27,222 bases of DNA, taken from NCBI GenBank assembly GCA_009776515.1, contig WRNP01000010.1, positions 1 to 27,222 of the forward strand, written 5' to 3'. A model generated the notes under the pieces. The model saw only the letters and a program-made list of their open reading frames with translations. It was not told where the DNA came from and did not search any database. The position numbers were made by a program, and so were the translations under genes. This DNA comes from Dehalococcoidia bacterium (lineage in GTDB: Bacteria > Chloroflexota > Dehalococcoidia > Dehalococcoidales > UBA1222). This document shows positions 1 through 6,764 of the stretch, piece after piece (the stretch's first letter is position 1; each line of letters begins with the position of its first letter).

Positions 1-19
1 ACCTGGGGTGTAAAACAGC

Positions 20-91
20 GCGACGCTACTGTCAATTATCGGCGACGCGGGTGTAAGTTTTGAGCGACGCTACGGTCAAATCTGGCGCGCC
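20..91. repeat. Phased short repeats, possible insertion-sequence end
   Basis: The heptamer GCGACGC occurs at 20-26, 42-48 and 64-70, exactly 22 bp apart, with a degenerate GCGCGC at about 85-90. At 44-bp distance the match is longer: GCGACGCTACTGTCAA (20-35) against GCGACGCTACGGTCAA (64-79), and GGTGTAA recurs at 7-13 and 50-56. Multiple short internal repeats at the ends are typical of IS21-family elements, and this could be such an end whose body lies left of the window. No transposase is visible, so the family is a guess. Binding sites for a DNA-bending protein are an alternative. Confidence 0.45.
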
Positions 92-99
92 GTATTCAC

Positions 100-139
100 T
101 ACTCATGCTTATTCGGTTGCTTTCGAAGATGCATGAGTA
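100..139. promoter_or_regulatory. 9-bp inverted repeat upstream of natA-like gene
   Basis: TACTCATGC (100-108) and GCATGAGTA (131-139) form a perfect 9-bp inverted repeat with a 22-nt loop. It ends 48 bp before the ABC transporter start. It may be an operator for the transporter genes or an RNA hairpin in their leader. No U-run follows it, so it is not a typical terminator. Confidence 0.35.
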
Positions 140-187
140 TACAATTCAACAACATATATTTGGAAGTTAGGGAGGAATTAGTTTGAT

Positions 188-961
188 ATGGAATGCCTAT
201 TGAAAGCGGAGGGATTAAAAAAGACATTTCGCTTAAGCAAAAAACAGATGAAGCTCGATAAAACTGATAAAAGTTATAAAATCGCAGTGGATGGGCTTAG
301 TTTCAGAGTTTTCAACGGCGAGATCTATGGACTCCTTGGGCCCAACGGCGCCGGCAAGACTACTGTAATGCGTATACTATCAACTTTGATAAAGAGCGAT
401 GAGGGCGATGCCTTGATTTGCGGGGCAAGCGTGAAAAGCAACCCCTCCGCAGTAAGGAAAAGCCTTGCGTTTTTAACCTCTGAGCTAAAATTAGATGAGT
501 TTTTTACCCCCAATTATCTTTACGACTTTTACTCGGCGCTTCGGGGTGTCAGCAATGCAGATCGAGACAGCAGGAAAGCGATGTTATTTAATAAGTTCGG
601 CATTAGCAAGTTTAGTGAGGTTAAGGTAGGAGAATTATCCACTGGCATGAAACAGAAGGTGTCGCTTGCAGTATCGCTTGCTCATGACCCTAGGGTAATT
701 GTATACGATGAACCGACCAATGGCTTAGATGTGTTGACCGCGAAGACCGTTACCGACTTTTTGCAAGAACTTAAAGAACAGGGCAAGTGCATCATAGTAT
801 CCACGCACATATTTTCGCTAGTAGAAAAGGTCTGCGACCGCATTGGCGTGATTATCAATGGCAAAATGGCAAGCGAGGGAACCCTCCGCGAAGTATGTAC
901 TGGCAAAACACTTGAGGATGCTTTCTTTGATATTTACGCAAAAAACGTCGCGGAGAACTAA
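188..961 (+). CDS. ABC transporter ATP-binding protein, NatA-like
   Basis: A 257-aa ABC ATPase of the ABC-2 export class, closest in layout to NatA of sodium exporters and to drug and lantibiotic exporters. The Walker A motif is GPNGAGKTT (about residues 52-60), the signature is LSTGMKQ, Walker B is VIVYDEPTNGLD, and the H-loop histidine sits in STHIF. The N-terminus has a short lysine-rich insertion (KKQMKLDKTDKSYK) before the first strand. GGAGG at 171-175 lies 12 nt before the ATG, slightly far. The permease gene begins 4 nt after the stop, so the two are co-transcribed and form one exporter. The substrate cannot be read from the sequence; Na+ is only a family-based suggestion. Confidence 0.9.
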   Translation: MECLLKAEGLKKTFRLSKKQMKLDKTDKSYKIAVDGLSFRVFNGEIYGLLGPNGAGKTTVMRILSTLIKSDEGDALICGASVKSNPSAVRKSLAFLTSELKLDEFFTPNYLYDFYSALRGVSNADRDSRKAMLFNKFGISKFSEVKVGELSTGMKQKVSLAVSLAHDPRVIVYDEPTNGLDVLTAKTVTDFLQELKEQGKCIIVSTHIFSLVEKVCDRIGVIINGKMASEGTLREVCTGKTLEDAFFDIYAKNVAEN

Positions 962-965
962 TGAT

Positions 966-2153
966 ATGAAAAACATTATTACAGTCCTAAAAAAAGAGTT
1001 GACCAGAGTAATAAAAAGCCGTCGTACGCTAATCATGCTTCTCATGCCTGGCGTGCTTATATATGTTTTGTGGTCACTCATGGGCAGCGCCATGCAGAGT
1101 ACAGCTATGACCAGCGAGGAAGAGGCCAAAGCCGACACCTATAACATTTTCGCGATCAATATACCACCAGTGATTTCGGAGGGAATAAGCGAACTTGGAT
1201 ATAGTTTTGATTACATTACGGCTGATAAAACGGAGATTGAGGCCCAAATGGACTTGTTAATAGCCGGCGACATTGATTTAGTTCTGGTTTTCGATGAAAG
1301 TTTTGTGGATATTATAAATAATGGCGGGAAACCCTCAGTAGATTCATATTACAATCCGTACATTTCCAAATCCGAGCAAGCGTTCAATGTTTTCTCGACA
1401 ACGATGGGTGTTTTTAGGAACGCGAAGATCGCCGAAAGGCTCACAGCCATCGGAATAAGCATAGATGTTTTTGAAAACTCCGCCGTACAGGTGTTTGATG
1501 AGAACAAAGCAGCAGGCGGAATGATTGCCCAGTTTTTACCAATGGTTTTGATCATGCTCTTATTTTCTGGCTGTATGGGAGTAACGACAGAGTCTATAGC
1601 AGGCGAGAAGGAACGGGGCACGATTGCCACGTTACTATCTACACCTGTCAAGCGCTGGGAAATAGCCGTAGGCAAGATTGCAGCCCTGTCTATACTTGCG
1701 AGCATAAGTGCTGTTAGTAGCTTTCTGGGCCTGGTGTTAAGTCTACCGCGACTTCTAGGCACAAATGAGTCGCTGTTTTCCTTTTATGGCTTTGGAGAGA
1801 TGTTGCTGCTGTTACTTATTATTATGGCAACTGTACTAGTCATAACAGGAGCGATGTCACTAATTTCGTCTTTTGCCAAAAATGTCCGAGAGGCAACAAT
1901 GCTAACTACCCCATTATTAATGCTAGGAGTGTTGGTTGCCATCATAAACATGGTCGTAGGGATGCCGCCAAACGTTGCGTTTTTCCTAATCCCTCTATAC
2001 AATGCATCGGCCTCCATCGCGTCAGTTTTGAGTTTTGAAGTAAACTCAATAAACTTTCTTGTTACCATCATATCAAACATAGTATGTGTCGCGATATTTG
2101 TGTATTTGCTAACAAAGATGTTTAACAGCGAGAAAGTAATGTTCTCAAAGTAA
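966..2153 (+). CDS. ABC-2 type permease, NatB-like
   Basis: A 395-aa membrane partner of the preceding ATPase. One membrane segment lies near residues 20-40, followed by an extracytoplasmic domain of about 130 residues, then at least five further hydrophobic segments from about residue 185 to the end. The loop EKERGTIATLLSTPVKRWEI is the conserved coupling stretch of ABC-2 permeases and strongly supports the family. I chose the ATG at 966, directly after the ATPase stop, with GGAG at 952-955. The frame is open further upstream, but that part overlaps the ATPase gene. The function is probably export of an ion, peptide or drug. Confidence 0.88.
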   Translation: MKNIITVLKKELTRVIKSRRTLIMLLMPGVLIYVLWSLMGSAMQSTAMTSEEEAKADTYNIFAINIPPVISEGISELGYSFDYITADKTEIEAQMDLLIAGDIDLVLVFDESFVDIINNGGKPSVDSYYNPYISKSEQAFNVFSTTMGVFRNAKIAERLTAIGISIDVFENSAVQVFDENKAAGGMIAQFLPMVLIMLLFSGCMGVTTESIAGEKERGTIATLLSTPVKRWEIAVGKIAALSILASISAVSSFLGLVLSLPRLLGTNESLFSFYGFGEMLLLLLIIMATVLVITGAMSLISSFAKNVREATMLTTPLLMLGVLVAIINMVVGMPPNVAFFLIPLYNASASIASVLSFEVNSINFLVTIISNIVCVAIFVYLLTKMFNSEKVMFSK

Positions 2154-2317
2154 AACCAAAAGCTTCCGTGCAATGCTTTCCGTAAAATGCAGATAGCGGC
2201 GGGAGGGAGCAAATGGTTGCGCCACACGACATTTACAGCGCTTTCCTGCCGCCAATTTGATGGTCGTAGCCAACGATTTGTGTTGTTGATGCATTCCCAT
2301 TAAGGTAAAGAGTAGCC

Positions 2318-3883
2318 ATGGACTTTGAGATGCCCCATCTGCCTAACAAACTGAACCGGCTTAACGAGCTTAAGCAACGCGCGCTCACAGGTGGCGGCGA
2401 ACAGCGCATCCATATCCAGCACGAACGGGGCAAGCTCACTGCTCGGGAGCGTCTAACTCGGCTCCTGGATGATGGTAGCTTTGAGGAATTTGGCTCTTTT
2501 GTCCTCTGCCGCACTAACGAGGTCGGGCTCAATGAAGAAAGACACCTGGGTGATGCCGTTGTCACCGGCTCTGGCAAAATAGCAGGGCGCAGGGTATTCG
2601 TCTTTGCACAGGACTTCACCGTTTTGGGTGGCTCCATTTCAGAAGTAGTAGGGTTGCGAGTGGGACAACTCTTGCAGCTGGCCATGGAAAACCTTGCTCC
2701 AGTTATTGCCATCTTTGATTCAGGCGGGGCACGCATCCAAGAGGGTGTCATGAGCCTAGCGGGGGTAGGCAACCTACTCTGCGCCCACACCTTAGCCTCA
2801 GGTGTTGTGCCCCAGATCTCTATTGTGGCCGGCCCATCGGCTGGCGGTGCGGCTTACGGTCCCGCCATCACCGATTTCACATTCATGATACAAGGCATAA
2901 GCCAAATGTACATTACCGGTCCTGAAGCAATCAAGACAGCCACTCATACAGAGATCAGCCATCAAGAACTGGGTGGGGCACTGGTTCACGCCAGTCAAAG
3001 CGGGGTTGCCCATTTTTTAATGGACACCGAAGATGCATGTTTCTGCGAAGTACGTCGCCTGCTTAGCTTTTTGCCCCAGAACTGGAGAGAAAAACCGCCG
3101 CAACATCTTTCCGGCGACGACCCGGCACGCACCGACGTTTCTCTGCGCACTGTCATACCTGAGGCCCCCAACTTGCCATACGACATGAAAAAGATTATAT
3201 CAAGCATTGTAGACAGCGGCGATTTCCTGGAGGTCCACCAATACTACGCATCAAATATCCTGGTGGGCTACGCCCGGCTGGATGGGCAAGCAGTGGGCAT
3301 CATCGCTCAGCAACCAGCAATCCTCGCTGGAGCGATAGATATCAATGCTTCGGACAAAGCCGCCCGCTTCATACGTTGTTGCGATGCTTTCAACATCCCC
3401 CTAGTAAGCCTGGTTGACGCACCCGGTTTCCTGCCAGGGACCGCCCAGGAACACAGCGGCATCATCCGCCATGGTGCTAAGCTGATCTTCGCCTACGCTG
3501 AGGCCACCGTACCCAAGATCTCGGTTATCGTGCGCAAGGCATATGGCGGAGCTTATATCGTGATGAGCTCCAAACACCTCCGAGGTGATATAAACCTTGC
3601 CTGGCCAGGAGCAGAGATCGCAGTCATGGGGGCATCGGGGGCAGTAAGTATCATCTCGCGCCGAGCTATCACTACTGCAACCGAACCGGAAAACGAGCGC
3701 CGTAAGCTTATTCGCGAATATGAGGAGAAGTTCAATAACCCTTACATCGCTGCCGCACGGGGCTATATTGACGATGTGATTGACCCTGCCGAAACGCGCC
3801 CAAAGATCATACGGGCACTGGAGATGTTAAAGCATAAGAATCAGCAGAACCCACTCTGCAAGCATTCCTGTATCCCGCTGTAA
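2318..3883 (+). CDS. Acyl-CoA carboxylase carboxyltransferase subunit (PccB/MmdA family)
   Basis: A 521-aa carboxyltransferase, the usual length for propionyl-CoA carboxylase beta or methylmalonyl-CoA decarboxylase alpha. It moves CO2 between biotin and an acyl-CoA. Two crotonase-like halves are visible. The first has SGGARIQEG and GPSAGGAAYGPAITDF (acyl-CoA oxyanion hole). The second has DAPGFLPGTAQEHSGIIRHGAK and KAYGGAYIVMSSK (carboxybiotin site). No biotin carboxylase, biotin carrier or decarboxylase membrane subunit lies beside it, so its partners must be encoded elsewhere, and acetyl-, propionyl- or methylmalonyl-CoA specificity is open. The ATG follows a weak purine-rich AAGGTAAAGAG. 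Confidence 0.93.
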   Translation: MDFEMPHLPNKLNRLNELKQRALTGGGEQRIHIQHERGKLTARERLTRLLDDGSFEEFGSFVLCRTNEVGLNEERHLGDAVVTGSGKIAGRRVFVFAQDFTVLGGSISEVVGLRVGQLLQLAMENLAPVIAIFDSGGARIQEGVMSLAGVGNLLCAHTLASGVVPQISIVAGPSAGGAAYGPAITDFTFMIQGISQMYITGPEAIKTATHTEISHQELGGALVHASQSGVAHFLMDTEDACFCEVRRLLSFLPQNWREKPPQHLSGDDPARTDVSLRTVIPEAPNLPYDMKKIISSIVDSGDFLEVHQYYASNILVGYARLDGQAVGIIAQQPAILAGAIDINASDKAARFIRCCDAFNIPLVSLVDAPGFLPGTAQEHSGIIRHGAKLIFAYAEATVPKISVIVRKAYGGAYIVMSSKHLRGDINLAWPGAEIAVMGASGAVSIISRRAITTATEPENERRKLIREYEEKFNNPYIAAARGYIDDVIDPAETRPKIIRALEMLKHKNQQNPLCKHSCIPL

Positions 3884-3892
3884 AATCACAAA

Positions 3893-3911
3893 GGGATGAC
3901 TATGGCATCCC
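3893..3911. terminator. Hairpin between convergent genes
   Basis: GGGATG and CATCCC pair across a 7-nt loop in the 74-nt gap between the convergent carboxyltransferase and aldolase genes. There is no clear U-run on either side, so a terminator role is only suggested by position. Confidence 0.25.
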
Positions 3912-3957
3912 AGCTCTGCAATAGTACCCGCAAGGACTAATCACGACTTTGGCTTAT

Positions 3958-4539
3958 TTATTCCCTGCCCCATCTGGTGGTGCAAGCCCCCCTCTCCCTA
4001 CAAACCACACGGCACACCTCTTCGAAAGTTATTGTCAGGCACAAGGCAGCCTCCAGTGTTTCTCCTGTAGCAAAGGAGCCGTGCCCTCGCACCATAACCA
4101 AGGAGCGGTTTTTAAGAGCCGCGGCTATCTCTTCTGAAAAAACCCCAGGGACAACCTCTGTACCATTGCCCAGAATCGGCACATGGGCAACATCCGAAGC
4201 CATATCTGTCACAGAAAGCGCGACGGCATGGGCAGGGTGTGCATGCACAATAGCGCAGGCAGGCGTAACACGATAAATGGCACGATGTACCGCAAGCTCA
4301 GACGAGGCTCTAGGGGTAAGGGCATCGTTGGTGAAAAGCCCCGTCTTGACGATATCGGACGAGGTAAGGCAACCAAGATCACTACCGCGAGCCGTAATCA
4401 GGAGACAACTGCCAAGACGCCGACTGAGGTTGCCGCTTACACCTGAAATCAGACCCTCGGAGGCAAGCCTGCAACCAGTTTCTCTGAAGTCTAATGCATT
4501 TGCCAAAACCTCTGGCTCACCCCAGGTTGCGTACAACAC
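3958..4539 (-). CDS. Class II aldolase/adducin family protein
   Basis: A 193-aa protein of the L-fuculose-phosphate aldolase / methylthioribulose-phosphate dehydratase fold. SGVSGNLSRRL is the phosphate-binding stretch, HAHPAHAVAL supplies the two zinc-binding histidines, and RGHGSFATG holds the third histidine. The substrate is probably a sugar phosphate and is unidentified. The first possible start is GTG at 4539, which overlaps the 3' end of lexA by 23 bp and implies translational coupling. A TTG a few codons downstream would remove most of the unusual leader residues. Co-transcription with lexA is likely from the overlap. Confidence 0.82.
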   Translation of the reverse strand: MLYATWGEPEVLANALDFRETGCRLASEGLISGVSGNLSRRLGSCLLITARGSDLGCLTSSDIVKTGLFTNDALTPRASSELAVHRAIYRVTPACAIVHAHPAHAVALSVTDMASDVAHVPILGNGTEVVPGVFSEEIAAALKNRSLVMVRGHGSFATGETLEAALCLTITFEEVCRVVCRERGACTTRWGRE

Positions 4540-5206
4540 CGATCACCCGCCCCTGCACTAGCACATTTGCCGCCGGAGTATAAATCGGCCTCATGCCACT
4601 GTTGGCTGGCTGTAGCCTCACGCGACCCCGCTCCGCATAAAACTTCTTCAGAGTAGCCTCTTTCTCATCTTTCAGCCAAACCGCAGCCAAATCCCCATTC
4701 TCAACACTGTTCACATGCTGCATAAGGACGATGTCACCATCGCCGATCAAGGCATCAATCATGGAGTGTCCTTTCACACGCAAGGCATACACTCCCTCCC
4801 TCCCCTGAAGCATCTGCGGCGGCACCTGCAAACGCTCGGCAAACCTTGTTATATCCCAAGCTTCGTGATCTGGTACAGGAATCGGCTGGCCCGCAGCAAT
4901 AGTGCCAATCACCGGCACTTCGGTGCGAGCACCGCCAGGCAATCCAATGCCACGCGAGACTCCATGCCGACGACTAATGAAGCCCTTCTTCTCAAGAACC
5001 TTAAGGTTATAGTCGGCAACCGACGTGGAACTGAGACAGCAACCGGCCACAATATCGCGCACACTAGGCGGATAGCCGCAGCTCCTCCAGAAGCGATCAA
5101 TGAACTCCACTATGCTACGCTGGCGCTGAGTAAGGTCTCCTCGGCGAGTACTCTGGGCTTCATGCCCAGCTTGAAATGTTTTCCCTATAGAGAACTTTTG
5201 TTCCAT
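4517..5206 (-). CDS. lexA: LexA repressor, SOS response
   Basis: A 229-aa LexA. A winged-helix DNA-binding domain spans about residues 25-90 (LTQRQRSIVEFI, then PPSVRDI and the recognition region SSTSVADYNLKVLEKKGFI). The self-cleavage bond lies in GTIAAGQP (A105-G106), the catalytic serine in KGHSM (S148) and the catalytic lysine in ATLKKF (K187). RecA filaments normally trigger this cleavage after DNA damage. The ATG at 5206 has AAGG about 9 nt upstream. An extension of about 24 residues precedes the conserved domain. A GAAC-N4-GTTC operator lies just inside the gene, suggesting autorepression. The aldolase gene overlaps its 3' end. Confidence 0.95.
   Translation of the reverse strand: MEQKFSIGKTFQAGHEAQSTRRGDLTQRQRSIVEFIDRFWRSCGYPPSVRDIVAGCCLSSTSVADYNLKVLEKKGFISRRHGVSRGIGLPGGARTEVPVIGTIAAGQPIPVPDHEAWDITRFAERLQVPPQMLQGREGVYALRVKGHSMIDALIGDGDIVLMQHVNSVENGDLAAVWLKDEKEATLKKFYAERGRVRLQPANSGMRPIYTPAANVLVQGRVIGVVRNLG
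5192..5203. promoter_or_regulatory. LexA operator (SOS box)
   Basis: GAACTTTTGTTC is a perfect GAAC-N4-GTTC palindrome, the Gram-positive-type LexA box. It covers codons 2-5 of lexA. A promoter-like TTGACA (5233-5228), 17-bp spacer and TATCAT (5210-5205) on the minus strand would start RNA inside this box. Autorepression is inferred. Confidence 0.65.
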
Positions 5207-5274
5207 GATATAGGCCTTACGGAGTAGTGTCAATATAAGAGCAGTAGCTTGTCACGCCCACGCAACTCCTCAGG

Positions 5275-5310
5275 AATGAAAAGGCCAGGAGCAAGATTAC
5301 AAGCCCCTGG
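5275..5310 (-). terminator. Rho-independent terminator after rpsT
   Basis: On the minus strand, downstream of rpsT, CCAGGGGC pairs with GCTCCTGG with one mismatch (positions 5285-5310), followed by CCTTTTCATT. It separates rpsT from lexA. Confidence 0.65.
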
Positions 5311-5334
5311 CTCCTGATCATCTAAGAAAGCCGA

Positions 5335-5613
5335 CTATGAAGTCTCGGGGGGGGCAGCCTTGTTCAGCTTCTTAGCCAGACGGCTCTTACGGCGTGCGGC
5401 AGCGTTCGGATGCAAAATATTCTTGCCAGCAGCACGGTCAAGCTGGCTCTCCGCTGCACGGACGGCCAAAGCCGCAGCCTCTCTATCCTCACCGACCACG
5501 GCCTCCCGGGCGCGACGGACAACCGTCTTGAGCTCACTACTAGCAGGCCTGTTGCGCTTTTGGCGAGCCCGCGCAACACGGATATCTTTAAGAGCGGATT
5601 TGGTGTTAGCCAA
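5335..5613 (-). CDS. rpsT: Small ribosomal subunit protein bS20
   Basis: A 92-aa, highly basic helical protein starting MANTKSALKDIRVARARQ, the bS20 hallmark, which binds 16S rRNA early in 30S assembly. Length and basic composition fit the family (85-95 aa). The start is TTG, preceded by a strong GAGGAGGT ending about 7 nt before it. E. coli rpsT also uses UUG, so the weak start may matter for control, though that is an inference. It is a single-gene unit closed by a terminator hairpin and divergent from the SEC-C gene. Confidence 0.96.
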   Translation of the reverse strand: MANTKSALKDIRVARARQKRNRPASSELKTVVRRAREAVVGEDREAAALAVRAAESQLDRAAGKNILHPNAAARRKSRLAKKLNKAAPPETS

Positions 5614-5738
5614 AACGATACCTCCTCTGATTACAAAGAGTTATTATACACAAAAGCACGCAGAGTGGCAAAGCAAATTGCGACATCCACTATATCAGCG
5701 AGAGATGATGTAAAATATGCCCATATTTGGAGAACACC

Positions 5739-6632
5739 ATGCCAGAACGCAACGCTCCCTGCCCATGTGGCTCAGGCAAGAAGTACAAGAAGTGCTGCAA
5801 TCTGAATACGGTACGCGCCCATGCGCCGGACACTATTGCCATAAACCGCGCCGTTGCTTATAAAGGGGAAGTCGGCCGTCGCCGCTTGGCTTTCTGTGAG
5901 GCATACACCATTGCCAAAAAGGAAGGCCTTGCCAATGTTGAGGCAAAGCTCCGTCAAAGTGCGGAGGAGATGGGCAAGACCATCACCTGCCACAAGGGTT
6001 GTGGTCATTGTTGCGACATATACGTATTCGCCAACCTGCAGGAAAGCGAAAACATCGTCCATTACCTCTACGAGCACGAGGAGACATTCCAGTACTATCT
6101 GCGGCAATACCCTCGCTGGAAAGAAAAGATCGGCCGTCTGGGAGCCACTATGCCAAACATCGACAAAATGCAGGAGAAAGTGCTTTTCGGGATCGCTACG
6201 GAAGACGACCGACGAGCTTTCAATGATGGTCTCACCGCTTACGCTACCCTGCGTAACCCCTGCCCATTTCTACGAGACAATGCCTGCACCATCTACGAGG
6301 TTCGCCCCTATGTCTGTGCAGGGGTAGTAAGCATAAATCCCCCAGGACACTGTATACCGGACAACCCCACCAGCAAGGAAAACATGCTTATGAAAGCCGA
6401 TTATCTGCCCCAAAATGATATCCCTTACTTCATGCCAGCCAAGGCCGCCATCAATTTCGGTTGCATGCCTGCGTTGGTATACCAGATCATAAAATATGGC
6501 TACGCTTTCCTGTCCACCATCGAAGGGCTAGAGGACCTGCAACGCTTGGCCACAGGCGACCCCGCAGTAAGGGCAACGCTCGCATGGCCAAATGCAGCAT
6601 CACTCCGGTTTGGTTCTATGCCTGAAAAGTAG
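5739..6632 (+). CDS. SEC-C motif / YkgJ-type cysteine-cluster protein
   Basis: A 297-aa two-part protein. Residues 7-20 form a SEC-C zinc motif (PCPCGSGKKYKKCC), the same tail motif found in SecA and in many stand-alone proteins. A YkgJ/UPF0153-type cysteine cluster follows: CHKGCGHCC, then CPFLRDNACTIYEVRPYVCAG, likely to bind zinc or an Fe-S centre. The biochemical role of the family is unknown. GGAG lies 6 nt before the ATG at 5739. An upstream TTG (5727) is in frame but less well placed. Its stop abuts the gyrB promoter. A second YkgJ protein lies on the other side of gyrB. Confidence 0.85.
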   Translation: MPERNAPCPCGSGKKYKKCCNLNTVRAHAPDTIAINRAVAYKGEVGRRRLAFCEAYTIAKKEGLANVEAKLRQSAEEMGKTITCHKGCGHCCDIYVFANLQESENIVHYLYEHEETFQYYLRQYPRWKEKIGRLGATMPNIDKMQEKVLFGIATEDDRRAFNDGLTAYATLRNPCPFLRDNACTIYEVRPYVCAGVVSINPPGHCIPDNPTSKENMLMKADYLPQNDIPYFMPAKAAINFGCMPALVYQIIKYGYAFLSTIEGLEDLQRLATGDPAVRATLAWPNAASLRFGSMPEK

Positions 6633-6638
6633 TATAAT
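6610..6638 (+). promoter_or_regulatory. Putative sigma70 promoter of gyrB
   Basis: TTGGTT (6610-6615), a 17-bp spacer and a consensus TATAAT (6633-6638) sit at the very end of the SEC-C gene. RNA would start near 6645, leaving a leader of about 120 nt before gyrB. Confidence 0.6.
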
Positions 6639-6764
6639 AGATGAGTTCGATGAAAGCTGAATTCTCTCCTCCCGATCGCGCCTGCCGAGCCTTTACACCA
6701 TGCACCAGACCTAATTTCACCTCTAGCACCGCAATAATGATGCTTAGACAGGAAAAGATGCGCT

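Noticed and set aside
2180..2272. Near-palindrome GGCGGGAGG ... CCTGCCGCC after natB as a terminator
   Set aside because: One central mismatch, a loop of about 55 nt and no T-run.
3977..4561. Several + strand frames opposite the aldolase gene
   Set aside because: The minus strand has the aldolase histidine motifs; the + frames overlap each other and look like shadows.
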